Under the pieces are notes generated by a model. The model had not been told where the DNA came from. It made no database searches and saw only the letters and a program-made list of their open reading frames with translations. A program made the position numbers and the translations under genes. This document shows positions 1 to 12,500 of a stretch of DNA of 64,000 nt, piece by piece. Source of the DNA: Steinernema hermaphroditum (lineage: Eukaryota > Nematoda > Chromadorea > Rhabditida > Steinernematidae); contig CM059621.1 in NCBI GenBank assembly GCA_030435675.1, forward strand, positions 15,252,001-15,316,000, in the 5' to 3' direction. Each line of letters opens with the position of its first letter. Position 1 is the first letter of the stretch.

Positions 1-234
1 ACCTTAGAAACAAAAAGACCGCTTTAGATAAGGTCCCAGGTCACTAAGGGACAGTCTAGGTCTTCCTCCTAAGGATCGATCACTCCCCTATACAATAAGT
101 GACTCCATTACCGTCATTTTACAACTTTCGGCGCTTCTCGTGCAAGGACATGTTTCTGATCTCCCCTCGTGATCTTTGCTGCTAGTTCCGCCTTCCCCTA
201 ACCTCCCCGACCCTCAGAAGCGAAGCTCACCTGT

Positions 235-650
235 AGTTCCGAGATGGTCGAAATCAACTGCACTCATCTTTCATTTCCTCGTTGGGCACGATCCTCTCCA
301 AAATCTGAAACGATAAACATCGGCCTTCTTGTGTGGGTCTCCACCAGCCCACGGGTACGTCGAAAACACGTTGTCGTCGTCGTCAAAGAGCGCGAGTGGT
401 TTTCGATCAGTGCGGCGGCAGACGGCGCGGATCGAGCGGAAAACACCGACTGCACTTGGAGAGGCCGGAATCGATCGTCCGCTCGACGAACGACCAACTG
501 ATGCGAGCGAGTGGAGTCGGGAGAGGGAAGTTGTTGTTCGCCACCGACGCCGCAGCGCTATCGCCACCGTAGCGATTGATAAACGCCGCAGTCCCGGAGC
601 TATTCCGGATCGGAATTATGCAAAAGCGATCGATCGGGTGGGGGGGGGGA
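235..650. other. GC-rich island, possible minus-strand first exon
   Basis: This short stretch is much richer in G+C and CGA/CGT words than its surroundings. Overlapping open frames on both strands reflect base composition and have no recognisable domain. On the minus strand a TTTCAG acceptor near 290 is followed by a small exon whose ATG (about 264) runs 12 codons into a GTGAGC donor near 227. That could be the first exon of a gene continuing left of the window. I cannot confirm it because the rest of the gene is missing. Confidence 0.25.
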
Positions 651-699
651 TCAAGGGGTGACCGATTTGTGAAGGGGCATGGAGTGGGACGGGGTTGCA

Positions 700-3070
700 G
701 AAAGGTGGTGTTTACTGAAGAGAGATCAACGTAAGATCAAAGGGAAAGGGGCACAAAGGTTATGGGTGATATCATAGGCGTGTGTGGTTAAGCCACGATT
801 GGAGACGTAGTGAAGCCTGATACGGTGGGGTACTGAATGTAAGTCAGTGCTATATCGGTTAACAATGATCAGCGAAAGGAACTGAAATCAAAATATGTCC
901 AATTACCGTCCAAGAATTCTACACCTTTGACACATTATGTTTACGTTTTTAATGGAAACATTCAACTTGAATCTTTATGTCAGTCTTGATGGAAAATCGG
1001 TGAAGACCAGTATATAATCTAGGTTAAGGAGAAAAGAGAGGAGACGGGAGAAAGGAGACTTTGTTGCCCAGCATCAAAACATCGAGTTGAGCAAGGAAGA
1101 TGCTATACCAAGGAAAAAAACAAAGAAACAAAAATTAGCCCCACATAAAGTCTGCGATCATGACCAATGTGAAACACAGGGCACAGTATACAGACTCACT
1201 ACAATGCTCACCTTGTTTGATGACCAGTTCTGGAACAAAGAATGCTTTTAAATGCTTTCGTAAATGTTAATAGACTATCAACAGCTCTACAGACTCACTA
1301 CAGTGCAAAGGCCATAGTTGAAAAAGATGGGAAGTAAATGCCTTTTTGTGAGAGATGCCTATGCCTACCATAATGACGATATCGTGCTATGGTGATAAAT
1401 GGTTTGGCCACGTTGTGCTCGCCTGTAACCCGATCTCTGATAGTTGTGATCTCACGAAAAGAATTCGCCGAGTAGAGAACAGCTAGTAAAAGTACAATAA
1501 GGCCATGTGATGAAACATGTCACGGCGTTCCATAAACAACTATACGTATCTGAAGAAAGCGACCTTAGAAGCTGGGAAATACCATACGGGGGATGATGCT
1601 TTTAGGTCTCAATGGGTACATACAGGTCAGAAAAGAATACCAGAAGGGTGACAAGTATGAATAATATCATTCGTGTCGTGGGCATTACTCACCATGAGTG
1701 ATTACTCATTCTTACTCAACTGAAAAATTCAGGAAGACTTGATGTCATGATTACACGCACAGGCGATCCATCTGGGTTCGAAGGGTGAAGGTTGGAAATT
1801 TATAGCATTTCTCTCCGAAATGGGGAAAGTGGCGTGATCGGTGAAAAATCGCCATTAACTTTTTTTTCGATTGCAGCGCTTGATCAACTTCCACTTCTAT
1901 GCAAAAATTTGTAGACCACATCTTCACTTCCGGGCGAAATGTCTACTAGACAAAAACTCATTTGCCGAAGTGATCCGATGCAATGTGTTTAGAAGGGGCG
2001 GAGACACAGACATGTATATACCGTATACGCAGTGGGAACTTGCAATTAATGAGAAAAGGATAAGAACGCGTTTTGCTACGTAGACCATCTGCATAAATGG
2101 AAGACATGATTTAATTCCGGGAAATAGACAGGAAACTTCGTCAGATTGGCGATTTCCGAGAGAAACTTTCGGATGTCAATTGCTGTCCTGAGTTGGGCGA
2201 CCACACGCAGCGATTGAAACAGCTATGCACAAAATAAACAGGAATATCGGAGGCTAAATCAAATGATATCTACAGAATACAAAATAAGGAAAAGTCTATC
2301 CTCTAGACAGAAACGGAAGAGGTCGAATCCTCGGGAAACAGGCAGGAAACTTCGACAGCCATACAGAATTTCTTTCGGATATCAAACGCTGTCTACAAAA
2401 TAAGGAAAAGTCTGTCCTCTACCGCTTACCGTTGGAAACCGGTCTCAGAAATAAATACCCTAGACAGAAAGTGATCGATGGCTCTGTCTACAATTTTGGT
2501 CTTTGCTTTGTAAAAAAAGTAAAAAAAGAGGGGTGTGTATAATGAAGCGATTCGGAAACCAAATGTAAACGGTCGAAATTGATGTGAACTGTGGAATCGA
2601 GACGCAGTGAAAACGAAAAAAACTGTTAATAGAGTGATGGAGATAAGAGTTGTCATCTCACTTATTGGCATGTACAGGTTGTGTCCAAAAAATGAGCTGA
2701 GATTATGTTGAGCGAAAATCGAAAATCATTCATTTGGCACATCTTCTGCAGTATTGCTTTGAGACAGTCTCAGACCGGGCTGGACATCTCAAAAGACCCC
2801 TAGGCAGACTGTATGGACACAATTGAAAAGTACATACGACCGGTCCTTATAATGAACTAGAGGAAAAGTGACCTCAGCCCCTTGCATTTACTTGCAAAAT
2901 CACCACAAGGAGCAGTCTAAAAACTAACAGAAAAGACATAGACACGACTAATAGTCACACCATCTAAGGTGCGACTTTTTACAGCTTGTGTAGGCGAACA
3001 CCCCTGGAAACTACAAAAACACATGCATACATATAAGCACTCCCAACGCCGATAAGTCGGATTTCAAAGA
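700..3070. other. Intergenic stretch, no gene seen
   Basis: No open frame with a recognisable domain or a convincing exon chain was found on either strand. The sequence is AT-leaning and mostly single-copy by eye. 2,100-2,420 holds a loose direct repeat: phrases such as ggaaaagtctgtcctct and 'caggaaacttcg' occur twice about 110-230 bp apart. Confidence 0.5.
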
Positions 3071-3074
3071 ATGG

Positions 3075-3530
3075 CGCGAACTAATGCCCACGCGATAATC
3101 GGTTTACGAGTGTGCACACGCTCGAATTCCAAAGCACAAATCCGAAGAACCCCCTATCACCCGCCTCCTTCCAGGTAGGACCCCTCGGGAGAGCAGAGCA
3201 GACAAATTCGAAATCCTGCACCGCTTCGTGTAAACTGCAGAGCGAATCGATCGTTTCGCGGCGATCAAACACCGAGGTGGAGCACACCTAGGCGCAACCA
3301 ACAAACAAGTCACACGACGCCACTCGCAGGCCGTGTGCACCGCCTAGCGATAAAAGCGCGCCTAAAGCACGCGGTGGATCGCGGGCTGTGCGAGAGCACG
3401 CCGAACGACCGAAACTGATAAGGTCGGCAGGTGGAGCGCCCGGCGACGACGACGCAGCGATTGATTGATGACGCCGCGAGGTCACAGGTCAGTCACGCGG
3501 ATCTGGAGACGTGGAGATGAGATGTGTGAA
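3075..3530. other. GC-rich CGACG island
   Basis: Abrupt G+C-rich block with CGACGACGACG-type words, embedded in AT-rich DNA. Open frames on the minus strand (3081-3485) overlap each other in different frames and show no domain. One of a series of similar islands (about 0.4, 3.3, 7.1, 8.0, 12.7, 43.7 and 61.7 kb). It could be a promoter or 5' exon; function unknown. Confidence 0.4.
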
Positions 3531-3539
3531 ATGAGGCTG

Positions 3540-4090
3540 GACATGGAAATGTCTGCGATTGTGGTGATAAGAGACATCTTGATCTTTTGGATCGGAAGCT
3601 GCCAGTGTTTGCAGGAGAATAAGATGTACTATAAAGCTACATTAGTAGGATCAAGTTTTCACTCCAAAAACGAATAAAGGTTCTAAGTTATAGTGTCATT
3701 TCACACATCATTTAGTAGTACTCAATGATGCTCACCTGTCCATAGATACCGAACATAGGTCTACTTTCAGTGTGCATCTTATACGAAATACACGATTTTG
3801 ATGGTGCACAAGAAGGAAAGAAGAGGTAGGACAATAAAATAAGAAAAGCCAAAATGCCGTAGACTACCATTACGTTCTTACAGACAGGACAATTCTGCAG
3901 AATAATCATACGAACGTCTGCATTTCTTCGGATTCTCCAGAACAGTCTCCAGTCATCCAGACGACTAAATTTTGCTGAAAATAGCATAAACACTTACATT
4001 GACCATGTCCATTTCCAAAATTCCAAAAAAATTTTTTTCACAGAATCGCACAAAATTTTGCGTTGCGCCCCAAAAATGCTATGTTCTGTT
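3540..4090. other. Intergenic stretch, no gene seen
   Basis: No supported gene. A minus-strand open frame at 3712-3993 (93 codons) contains a hydrophobic stretch but no acceptable start context or splice partners, so it is not called. Confidence 0.45.
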
Positions 4091-4096
4091 TACAAA

Positions 4097-4230
4097 GGTG
4101 GCCCAAAAAAGGGCATCTAGACGACAGAGGTCTAGCACAAGTCTGGAAAACCATTAGCATCAATAGTGAAAGACCGGTTTCTTTCCTTTTCCGATCGATC
4201 TCACATCAGGATACCCTCAGAAATGACTTC
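4097..4230 (+). repeat. Dispersed repeat copy A (GGGCATCTAGAC family)
   Basis: First of three related segments (also 6067-6200 and 7661-7790). All begin with a GG-TGCCC/GGCCC-AAA-GGGCATCTAGAC phrase, continue through an AGTGAGACCGGTTTTT block and end near TTTCCGATC..TCTCAC. The GAGACCG...CGGTCTCAC halves can pair as a hairpin in the third copy. Diverged but collinear, so a repeat family rather than chance. No coding capacity. Confidence 0.6.
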
Positions 4231-4554
4231 TTTTAAATGCATGCTGAACTACATATATGTAGAGGCAGCAAAGCCGATTAGAACCTACTTTAGGAGGGAC
4301 AAACCTAAAATTCAAAGACAAACACTCTGAAATTTGTGAACGTCAGAATACGATCAGCAAGGAGGAATACATAAAAGGCTTTCCTTTCCCAAAAGACAAT
4401 TCTCTTTAAGACCTGCGCTGCAGACGCGCATCGTTTGGTATTTAATGAAACCTATTCCAACGACTCAACCTATTGAAAACACCAAAAATTGATCCTGACA
4501 CTCGTATTTGTAATCCACGATGTAAATAATTGCAAATAATGTTGAAGAATCCGG

Positions 4555-5935
4555 TGGTTCACGAAAAAGAGTGATGAAAGAAACATCCACAAGCTAGATT
4601 CTATGTATCAGTGTGCACATTTAAAAACGTCCTATAAGATGAAGCGCTTCGTAAGCCTTCAAAAACAGTCCAGCTAGCAAAAATTTAGGGAACACAGTTC
4701 GTTCGACAAAAATGTTTTTAGGCTGGAAAGGTTCATAAAAAAGAGTGATAAACGAAATATTTACATTTTCTATAGCAGGACTACATGCACAAATATGTCC
4801 AATGAGATGGAGGAGCTCGAAAACCTTCAAAAATAGAAATGGACTCAAATTTTCTGTAACTTGGTATGTAATAAATAATGTACAAAAATTTGCTGGTTCA
4901 TGAGGAAACGGACGAAAAGAAAATCCTGGATCGTGTAATTCGGAATTTGCTGGCTCAAAAATTGATACCGTAGTAATGTTCCACAGTTGTTCGATGTTGC
5001 GAATAAGAGGTCAACACAATCACCAACCTGATTGAAAGTGACCGCTCTCCTGAAGAAGGCATTGCAGCTCATGCCTCATCTATTTTTTCTATGTCCAATA
5101 GAATAGAAATATGTCCAATAAGATGAGGCGTTTCCTAAGCGGTCAAAAGCAGTCCAACTAGCAAAAATTTAGGGTCCACGATTCGTGCGACAAAAATACT
5201 TACTCTGGGATGTTTGGGCTGAGAAGGTTCATAAAAAAGAGTGATGAACGAAATATCTAGATTCTCTATATCATGATGCACATAATATGTCGAATGAGAT
5301 GGAGGAGCTAGAAAACCTTCAAAAATAGGAATAGACTCAAATTCTTTGTAACTTTGTATGTAATAAATAATGTACAAAAATTTGCAGTTTCATGAGGAAA
5401 CGGATGAAAATTAAATCCATAGGTTCGGTCGTGTATATCGAGACATCTGCGTACAAAAATTGATACTGTAGTAATATTCCATAGTTCGAATAAGAAGTCA
5501 ACACAATCACCAACCTGACAAATCGTATGGCAATCACCGTACGACAAAAATACTTCCTCTGGGATGTTTGGGCAGGAAAGGTTCATAAGAAAGAGTGATG
5601 AGAGAAGGAATCTAGATTCTCTATATCAGGATGCACATAGAAATATGTCCAATGAGATGGATGAGCTAGTAAAACTGCAAAAATAGACTAATATACTCAA
5701 ATTCTTTGTAACTTTGTATGTAATAAATAATGTAAAAAAAATTTGCTGCTTCATGAGAAAAGGATGAAAAGAAAATCCATAGGTTGTGATGACCAACGAG
5801 CAAAAATTTAGGGCACATGGTATGACAAAAAGAATGACAAAAATGCCCGTCTAAATTTGGAACAAGTGAAAAGTCTAGTTTGTAAATCTCTCGAAAAATA
5901 CCGGCAGTCAAAAATATGGATTTTGTGTCAAAGAT
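4555..5935. repeat. Degenerate tandem array, 360-490 bp units
   Basis: The phrase ATGTCCAATGAGATG and variants recurs near 4640, 4796, 5109, 5283 and 5645. A TGTAATAAATAATGTACAAA block recurs near 4866, 5360 and 5720. GTTCATAAAAAAGAGTGAT recurs near 4730, 5229 and 5580. Units are 360-490 bp and partly rearranged. The long minus-strand frames here repeat the same broken peptides and are by-products of the array. Confidence 0.7.
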
Positions 5936-6066
5936 CAAATAGTGTGTTCGTTTGTCAAAATATATGAATGAACCGAAAGAGAAAGCTAGAAAATCTGTGA
6001 TTATTCAGGTGGTTGTGGCAAGTAGCAGGTGACGAACATGCCAAGTGTAAAAGATTGTCCATGCAG

Positions 6067-6200
6067 GGTTGCCCACAAATGGACATCTAGACAACGGTTT
6101 AGCACATGTCCAGAAATTCAGATTTGTGAGACCGGTTGTTTTTTGTCGTCTTTCGTTTCTCTTTCGTTTTCCGATCATTTTCGCGTCTCGTAGTTGGATG
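6067..6200 (+). repeat. Dispersed repeat copy B (GGGCATCTAGAC family)
   Basis: Second copy of the segment described at 4097-4230. Shared landmarks in order are GCCCACAAATGGACATCTAGAC, the TGTGAGACCGGTTGTTTTTT block and TTTTCCGATCATTTTCGCG. It lies just downstream of the tandem array. Confidence 0.55.
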
Positions 6201-6219
6201 CTCTCTTGGCATTGCAGCC

Positions 6220-7030
6220 TGTATGTACGAAAATAATCAGATTTACAAACTGTTGTCACGTGAAACGTCAAAAAAGGATAATGCACTTTTCAGTTAGAAG
6301 TTAGAATACACCTTTAAATCGTGGATGTAGGAATGATTCTCTATGTTGGAAATGCCTTTTTTGATAGCGTCAGTTTGAACGAGGCCAATCATAGATGTGC
6401 ACAAGTCATATGTACGAGAACAAACCACCTCGTGGTACGCTCATAAGTGTCAGTTCTATGACCACCACAACTAACCGCAAAAATCATGAAAATCGAGCGG
6501 ACTTTTTTTTAGGATTTAGAGAACGCTATTCGCATGACAAATATACTTTCACTGAGATGTTTGGACCGGAAACGTTCATGACCAAAAATTGTTCCATATG
6601 ATGAATGATCAACAAGTACGCCGAGAATTCTCTCAAAATAATGAAATAGAAGTCGTCGCTACAGTCCGAGAGTACCCAGTGGATCGGACCTGTTTTCGGG
6701 AAGTAATGAAGAACGATGAGGGAAGCCCCAAAACATTGACGTCTTTGCGTAAACACCGACAGTGTCACATGTTTTCTGTTTTGATTAGAGTTCCTTTAGA
6801 GGCCAGAAATCAGTAAATCAGAAAACGTTCCCATATACAGGTCAGTTATAATTTTTGATTTTAGCTAAAAGCGGTTTGAGAAGGACAACTTCAAAAATAT
6901 CCAATGACTACCGTAGCCCAATGGAAATTTGCTATTCTGCATATCCTATACCCAAGAGAAGATATCGATGGATAAAAGATGTTGCAATGTTCAGCCACTT
7001 CCCCTTATGACGACCATAGATCCGAGATGA
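6220..7030. other. Intergenic stretch, no gene seen
   Basis: Short overlapping open frames on both strands (6395-6816) lack domains, splice partners and coding-like codon use. Nothing supported. Confidence 0.45.
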
Positions 7031-7300
7031 AGCGCTGCTAGGGCCTCGAGGAGATTAAATTGGATTCGGCCGCCGGTTCTCTGAATAAACAACAAACGAT
7101 CGCCGCCGCCGAGTGGTCGGAGGAAGCGGAGGACGACGTTGCAGAACTCACGTGCGCATGACGACATACACTAATGGAATACGGAATTGCGGAAACGAAC
7201 GAGAGTTGCATGCATGTTTCATGGTACAAGGGCACCCGTGGTAGCCATGGGACGGACATGTGATTAGGTGGGAGGCGATGGGACCCACCTCGGCAGCGGA
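7030..7300. other. GC-rich island
   Basis: G+C-rich block with GCCGCCGCCGAG and GAGGACGACG words. Open frames occur on both strands without domains. Same class as the islands at 3.3 and 8.0 kb. Confidence 0.35.
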
Positions 7301-7660
7301 GTGTGGGATTGCGCGCTTAGGGTGGGGCTGGGACTTGCAAACGAATCCATTTTCCCAGAAGGGAAACGAGGAAACGTGTGGAATCGGCTTAGCTTTGTCT
7401 AGACAAAGACAGAGACAGATGATCGCCATGTGTCAACAGGGCACGCAAGAAGGCACAATTTCGAGGCTGTATGAAAGTTTCAGTCGGACCGGTATCTTTA
7501 TTGGCACGGCATGCAGACATAGCTTAGCAGTTGTGAAACTTGTAAAAACTGTCAGTTACACACATTGTGCTCAAAAGGCCGTCTTAGGGTCTAGAAGACT
7601 AGTCAGAAGTTGAAATCGTGAGACCGGTTATCCACCTTGGATATCCATCAAAAATTACAG

Positions 7661-7790
7661 GGTGCGCCCGAAAAGGGCATCTAGACAGTCTAGACATCTA
7701 GTCTTCAAAGCCAAACTCGAAAACGTTCAATAGTGAGACCGTTTTTCGATCGGTCTCACGTTTCGATACTCTCCGAAACGACATAATGAT
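7661..7790 (+). repeat. Dispersed repeat copy C with palindromic core
   Basis: Third copy of the 4097-4230 family. It carries a dense palindromic core (CATCTAGACAGTCTAGACATC) and a pairing GTGAGACCG / CGGTCTCAC hairpin at 7733-7760. This is the copy in which both palindromes are best preserved. Confidence 0.6.
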
Positions 7791-7969
7791 AGATTCCGCT
7801 TTGCTGACCTCTGTGTCCTACCCTGTACATAGACAGGTCTCTATCTAAACGTTTAAAAGCTGCCTCCACAAATCGCCCAATCTGCACTATCCCACTCCAG
7901 TGCGCTTTCTCCGTTTACCCTTGATCGATTGACCACGAGACGACCAAAAAAATGCAACAGAAAAATTAA

Positions 7970-8110
7970 TGGCAATGGAGACAAAAAAACGGACGCGTCG
8001 GAAAGTCGTCGTCGGCGGACGATTTCACCTCGAGGGCATGTCGTGTTGTAACAAAGACGACGACGGGACGACCGAATGTTTGGGAAACACGTGGCGATCG
8101 GGGATCAGGT
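7970..8110. other. GC-rich CGACG island
   Basis: Block with repeated GTCGTCGTCGGCGGACG and GACGACGACGGGACG words, sharply different from its flanks. No open frame or known element recognised. Confidence 0.35.
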
Positions 8111-8638
8111 GAGGAGTTTAATAAAGTTGTAAAATTTACCACTTAGACAAAGCGTTGTGACATGGAGATGGAGAACGCGGATGGCGAAACGATAAGAGAC
8201 TGACTTTGCATGGACAGTGGCATGTTCAGACAGATGTCTAAGTCGGGAATATCATTTTGAAATCATGTGAATTGAAAAGCGGTGGGTGGTCCGTTTCTAT
8301 GGGAGTCTTCCACATATTACATATTACTGTTCTTTTGGATCGATTTGGACCAATAAAAACGCCCTCAAAAATATCAAAATATGACATTTTGGCTCTGTTA
8401 GGATACAACATCTTTTGTTAAATCACCAATAAATAGCTTTCTCATCGATACGTGAAACTCCAAGAAACCCTTCGTCCCGAAATCCACGACGCCATATGCC
8501 GGAAAACGTCATTTAACGCTTTGTTGGATGCCAAGAACTCCTCTCCCACATCATCGTTCAAGAATCAAAGTCCTACCAGAAAGAAGGCACATATTGCGCC
8601 CATTGACTACGTCTTCTCAGAATTAATTAGATTCTGAT

Positions 8639-8917
8639 TCACTCACAAAAGGTCGTGTACATAGAGTTGTGTGCAAGGCGAGCCGAGAATAGAGCTGCAC
8701 TGGAATGGACGTCAGCGTGGAAAGCGATCCAAAGAACGAAAACGGAGCTTTGGTAAAGAACATCGCGATCGATCAAATCCGAAAAAGGATCGTTTCGACT
8801 GATTGATGAATTGACGACTTCTTCTGCTTTTGCAGAATCGTTTTCGAAGATAAAATGTGAAACGGATGAAGCGGATGATGATGTGTACTTGATGACTACA
8901 CTATCAGATCTGAGCAT
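8639..8917 (-). CDS. Possible small orphan protein (92 aa)
   Basis: A single uninterrupted minus-strand frame begins with ATG at 8917 and ends at a TGA near 8639. It is rich in Ser (SSSASS near residue 14) with an acidic centre, and has no recognised domain. Codon choice is moderately mixed in G+C and unlike the AT-rich flanks, which is the only support. No splice partner or trans-splice acceptor could be fixed upstream. It may be a chance frame. Confidence 0.2.
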   Translation of the reverse strand: MLRSDSVVIKYTSSSASSVSHFIFENDSAKAEEVVNSSISRNDPFSDLIDRDVLYQSSVFVLWIAFHADVHSSAALFSARLAHNSMYTTFCE

Positions 8918-9164
8918 GAAGCTTAGGATGTACAGATTTATGATAGCATGTATAAGATAAAGATAAGATCGTGAACATAGTCCTAAAAGGAATTACCTCC
9001 TAGGCCAAAAGACAAAAATTATGTCACTGAAGTGGACTAATTGTAGTTTGTAATTTTTGTAATCATCCGTAGTTTGTCCTGTAGTCCTATCCTACAGTCT
9101 TACGGTTGTCATTTTTGAAATTATTTTCTATTTCCTTGAAGAAGGTTAATGAATTGCAAAAATA

Positions 9165-9690
9165 TTGAATATTGGTATAGTACGTATTTTTTACGAGTTT
9201 CAGAGAGAGCCGAGCCGATCGCTGGGAAGACAAGCCACATTATACATAATAAACGCTTATTTTTCTCTTTTTAAGACCTTGGAGAAGGCGTACAGTCCAA
9301 GCAAGGAAATATCTCTCTACAACATTATACATTCGAGTTTCGAGAGAGAGCGATTTGTTTCTGCATGATTTATTCAGACCTTGACAAACGATTTTTGCTT
9401 GAATTCACGCCGGACTTGGACACAACGAAACATTTCAGTGTCATGCAAACGAACTGGAACGAACACGTTGTCTGCACAGAGCGCACGTGTCCGTTGTGTG
9501 CTGATTTGATTTTGTCAGACTAGAGTGATCTAAATACTCTAGTTCTGAACCCTTCTGTTATAACAGAAAACAGAGGTGTAATGTTGATATATTGACAATA
9601 TTGATAGTGCGTATTTTTCCGAGTTTCAGAGAGAGTGAGTGGACGATCCGACCGATCACTGGGAACACAAATGAAAGACTCAAGTTTAGA
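9165..9690. repeat. Direct duplication, GAGTTTCAGAGAGAG segment
   Basis: Two related stretches: 9170-9240 and 9595-9665. Both read ATTG.TA(T)AGT.CGTATTTTT.CGAGTTTCAGAGAGAG, followed by a CCGATC.CTGGGAA.ACAA phrase, 424 bp apart. A looser version of the CAGAGAGAG...GACCGAT phrase occurs at 49.87 kb. Probably copies of a dispersed element; no coding capacity. Confidence 0.5.
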
Positions 9691-9789
9691 TTTATTTATT
9701 TTTACAACATCCCAGTTATCGTACTGTGTGTCTACAGATGTCATCGACGGGATAGAGGGCAAAGGGCTGAAATGAGAAAAGATCAAACA

Positions 9790-10770
9790 TCACAACAACA
9801 GCTATTGTATGCTTTCTAACTTCTCAAAAAAATGGTAAATTACAAAAGTCAGTAAAGAAGGGCTATAGGATAAGTTCCCTTCCCATGATAGAATGGTTTA
9901 CAGGCAATAAAAATTATACTTAACTCAGATTAGTCGTTCTGGACACGGTTACGTTTATGTTAAGTTTCCTTTATTGTAGCCTAATAAGGGAATGTCTACT
10001 GCACTCCTCTGCATCTGAAGATTTAGAGTCCGCCTTCTGAATGTCCGGACTAGTCCCCTGGTCAAGTCATCTGGTTATCTGATTGTAAAAGGCGCTAATC
10101 TGTGAACCTAAGCGAATGTATTCACGACTTAAGGCATCTGAAGGGATACTTGAACCACACGGCCTTCGAAGACAGGGCGAAGATGAAGATGTCACTTGGC
10201 ATCTTTACTGCTGTCAAAAATGCTTTCATGTGCCAGTTATAAAATCCTGATGTGTGGCTAATTGGAAAATTGAACAAATGTGATTCGATAAGGTCCACTT
10301 CTTGAGAAGTCTCGAGGTTTTTCCGAAGGCAAAGTTCAGTATCGTTTATCAAATATCTAAATTTTGTTTATCTTGGCATGAACGTGACCAGATTTATAGC
10401 CAGAGAAACTCGACTTAATCATCATAGAATAACCAACGACCATCGTGGAGCCATTGTGTGCAGGGAATACATTCTCTGACTCCTAGGAAACACATTTGTT
10501 TTTCTTGGAAACAACAGAAATCCCCTGTAATCAGATTACAAAGGGATCTCTCTGCTATGGTTCTTGACATCACTGAGACCAAAGTGGGTTTTGTTTATTG
10601 CTTACTATTGACGCACCATTATAAAAAGCTATAAAAGTCACTTTTGCAACGCTCACGGGTTCGAAGTTCGAACACAGACGGAAGCACAAAGACGAGTTCT
10701 TCATGGAGACATCGTTGCGAGGGAGAGCCCGTCTACAACCTTTGAAATGGCTATGTATGTATCAGTGTAT
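9790..10770. other. Intergenic stretch, no gene seen
   Basis: AT-rich. A minus-strand frame at 10122-10352 has no domain, and no exon chain was found. Confidence 0.45.
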
Positions 10771-11149
10771 CACAAAGTGTCCCACGCCGATTGAAATGAA
10801 ATTTGTACAGTATGGTAGGCCTTCACGAGAACAAGAAAACCTCAAAATATGGTGTGCGTATACGTGGCCAGAAAGTTTGGGATATTGCCATATGGGTCCT
10901 ACCACGACTTCCCTGGGGAGTACGCGTACTCATCTTTCTATGCAGTTACAAATGGCGCATGATATTACGTACCGATGTATCGATGTACCGCGGGCGTCTC
11001 CTTCATTGCTACTTCTCTTCTTATTGCTTTCAGGGTTTGGAACTGTACTCTAGTACCCCTACGCACATAATATTCTGGGGTTTTCTTGTTCTCGTGGAGG
11101 CCTATCATACTGTACAAATTTAATTTCAATCGGCGTGGGACACTTTGTG
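10771..11149. mobile_element. Foldback (MITE-like) element with about 86-bp arms
   Basis: The left arm (10771-about 10859) and right arm (about 11062-11149) are inverted copies starting CACAAAGTGTCCCACGCCGA, differing at roughly eight positions and separated by about 200 bp. The interior contains TACGTACCGATGTATCGATG but no transposase. Terminal inverted repeats around a short non-coding core are what is expected of a non-autonomous DNA transposon. No clear target-site duplication is visible. The overlapping frames here (10703-11174) are mirror images of each other because of the arms. Confidence 0.75.
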
Positions 11150-12500
11150 AGGGTCCCTCCTTGTCAGTGATCATCCATGCGAATAAAGGTCATTCCGCCA
11201 ACAAGCAAAAATGTCAATAAAACAAGTTAGAAAAAAGATTCCTCATACGATAAAAGACGTTTCTGTACCTCACTGTTCAGCACGTTTTTTTTTCCACCGA
11301 ACAATCGCATAAGAAACGCCCATCGGCGTTAGTGAACAGCACAGGATATGTGATTAAAGAACACTTAATGCATAACAAGAAATGGGACCCCACACTCTGC
11401 ATAACACAATGGAATTCAAAGAATAATAATGAAATTGCCATAAAATTCAACCAAATTCCTAAGAAAGAAAATTTGCGAAAACGGGTTGCAAAAGAGACGA
11501 AGGAAATACAACAAATAAGTTTATATATTTGATTAGGCGGTTCACAATTTTCGAAAGTATTTCTAAATTGGGTGAGCCCACTTAAATCACATTTTAGCCC
11601 ATTTTAGACAGTTCCACCGACCAGTTCCCATGACCGACCTGTTCTGGCTCCTCATATCACCTGCTCCAGCTCAAATAGTAGACGTCTCAATGCTCAGCTG
11701 GACCGTACAAATACACACAGTTCAATGACAGACACGTGCAGAAACGCAGAACGACCAGTAGAGGGGATCTGAAGCTTATAAAGCTTTAGAAACATGGAGA
11801 TTACTAGAAGACCACTTAGGGATGTGCAAAGAGAACAAAGTTGAAGCAACAGTTATGCAGTTCGTGTAGGCCCTACATACCAGAGAGCACAAAGCAGTAT
11901 CTGTCTTGTCTGCATTGGTTATCATCCGGGCTTTGCTTAGGCTCATACCCATTGCTTGTAAGCGGATCCGAATGGTGAGCCCTGTTATTTTGACAGCTTA
12001 GTTCAGATATGGTGGAGAATTTTCGTGGCTCCTTAAATTTTGGAAATTGCAAACCGGATAAAGCATATTTTCCGGATGTTTTGGAAATCACTAGTTCCCT
12101 GTAAATTCTCTTCATCATTTTTATGCTTTTACTTTTACAGCACATCATGTGCTTCAATATGAGAGCCTGCCCAAACAGATGAATATTGCATTTCACACTT
12201 GATGTATTTTTCACAAATCTAATCAAAACATATCCTTGCAAAAAAAGTGTGGAAATGAAAACTCACAGTTAAAGCTTAGACCTCTTCATGACAATCAAGG
12301 CAAAACAATGTGTCAAATCAGGGCCAGGACCAGGAAGAGCATGTAAATCAACCATTTTGCAAATCTGGCTTTCTTTGTCACGTACCAAGAACGACGATAA
12401 CTCACAGCTTGCCACAGAAAGTCCCAGGCCAACGATTATCTCGGAATAACTCCATTAGTGCTCATCAAAATCGCAACAAATTGCATCAAAAAACCACTTA
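11150..12500. other. Intergenic stretch, no gene seen
   Basis: No supported gene. A 122-codon minus-strand frame (11873-12241) lacks a domain, has mixed base composition and no splice partners. Confidence 0.45.

Noticed and set aside
4621..5938. Series of 65-93-codon minus-strand frames with shared peptides
   Set aside because: By-products of the degenerate tandem array; frames shift between units.
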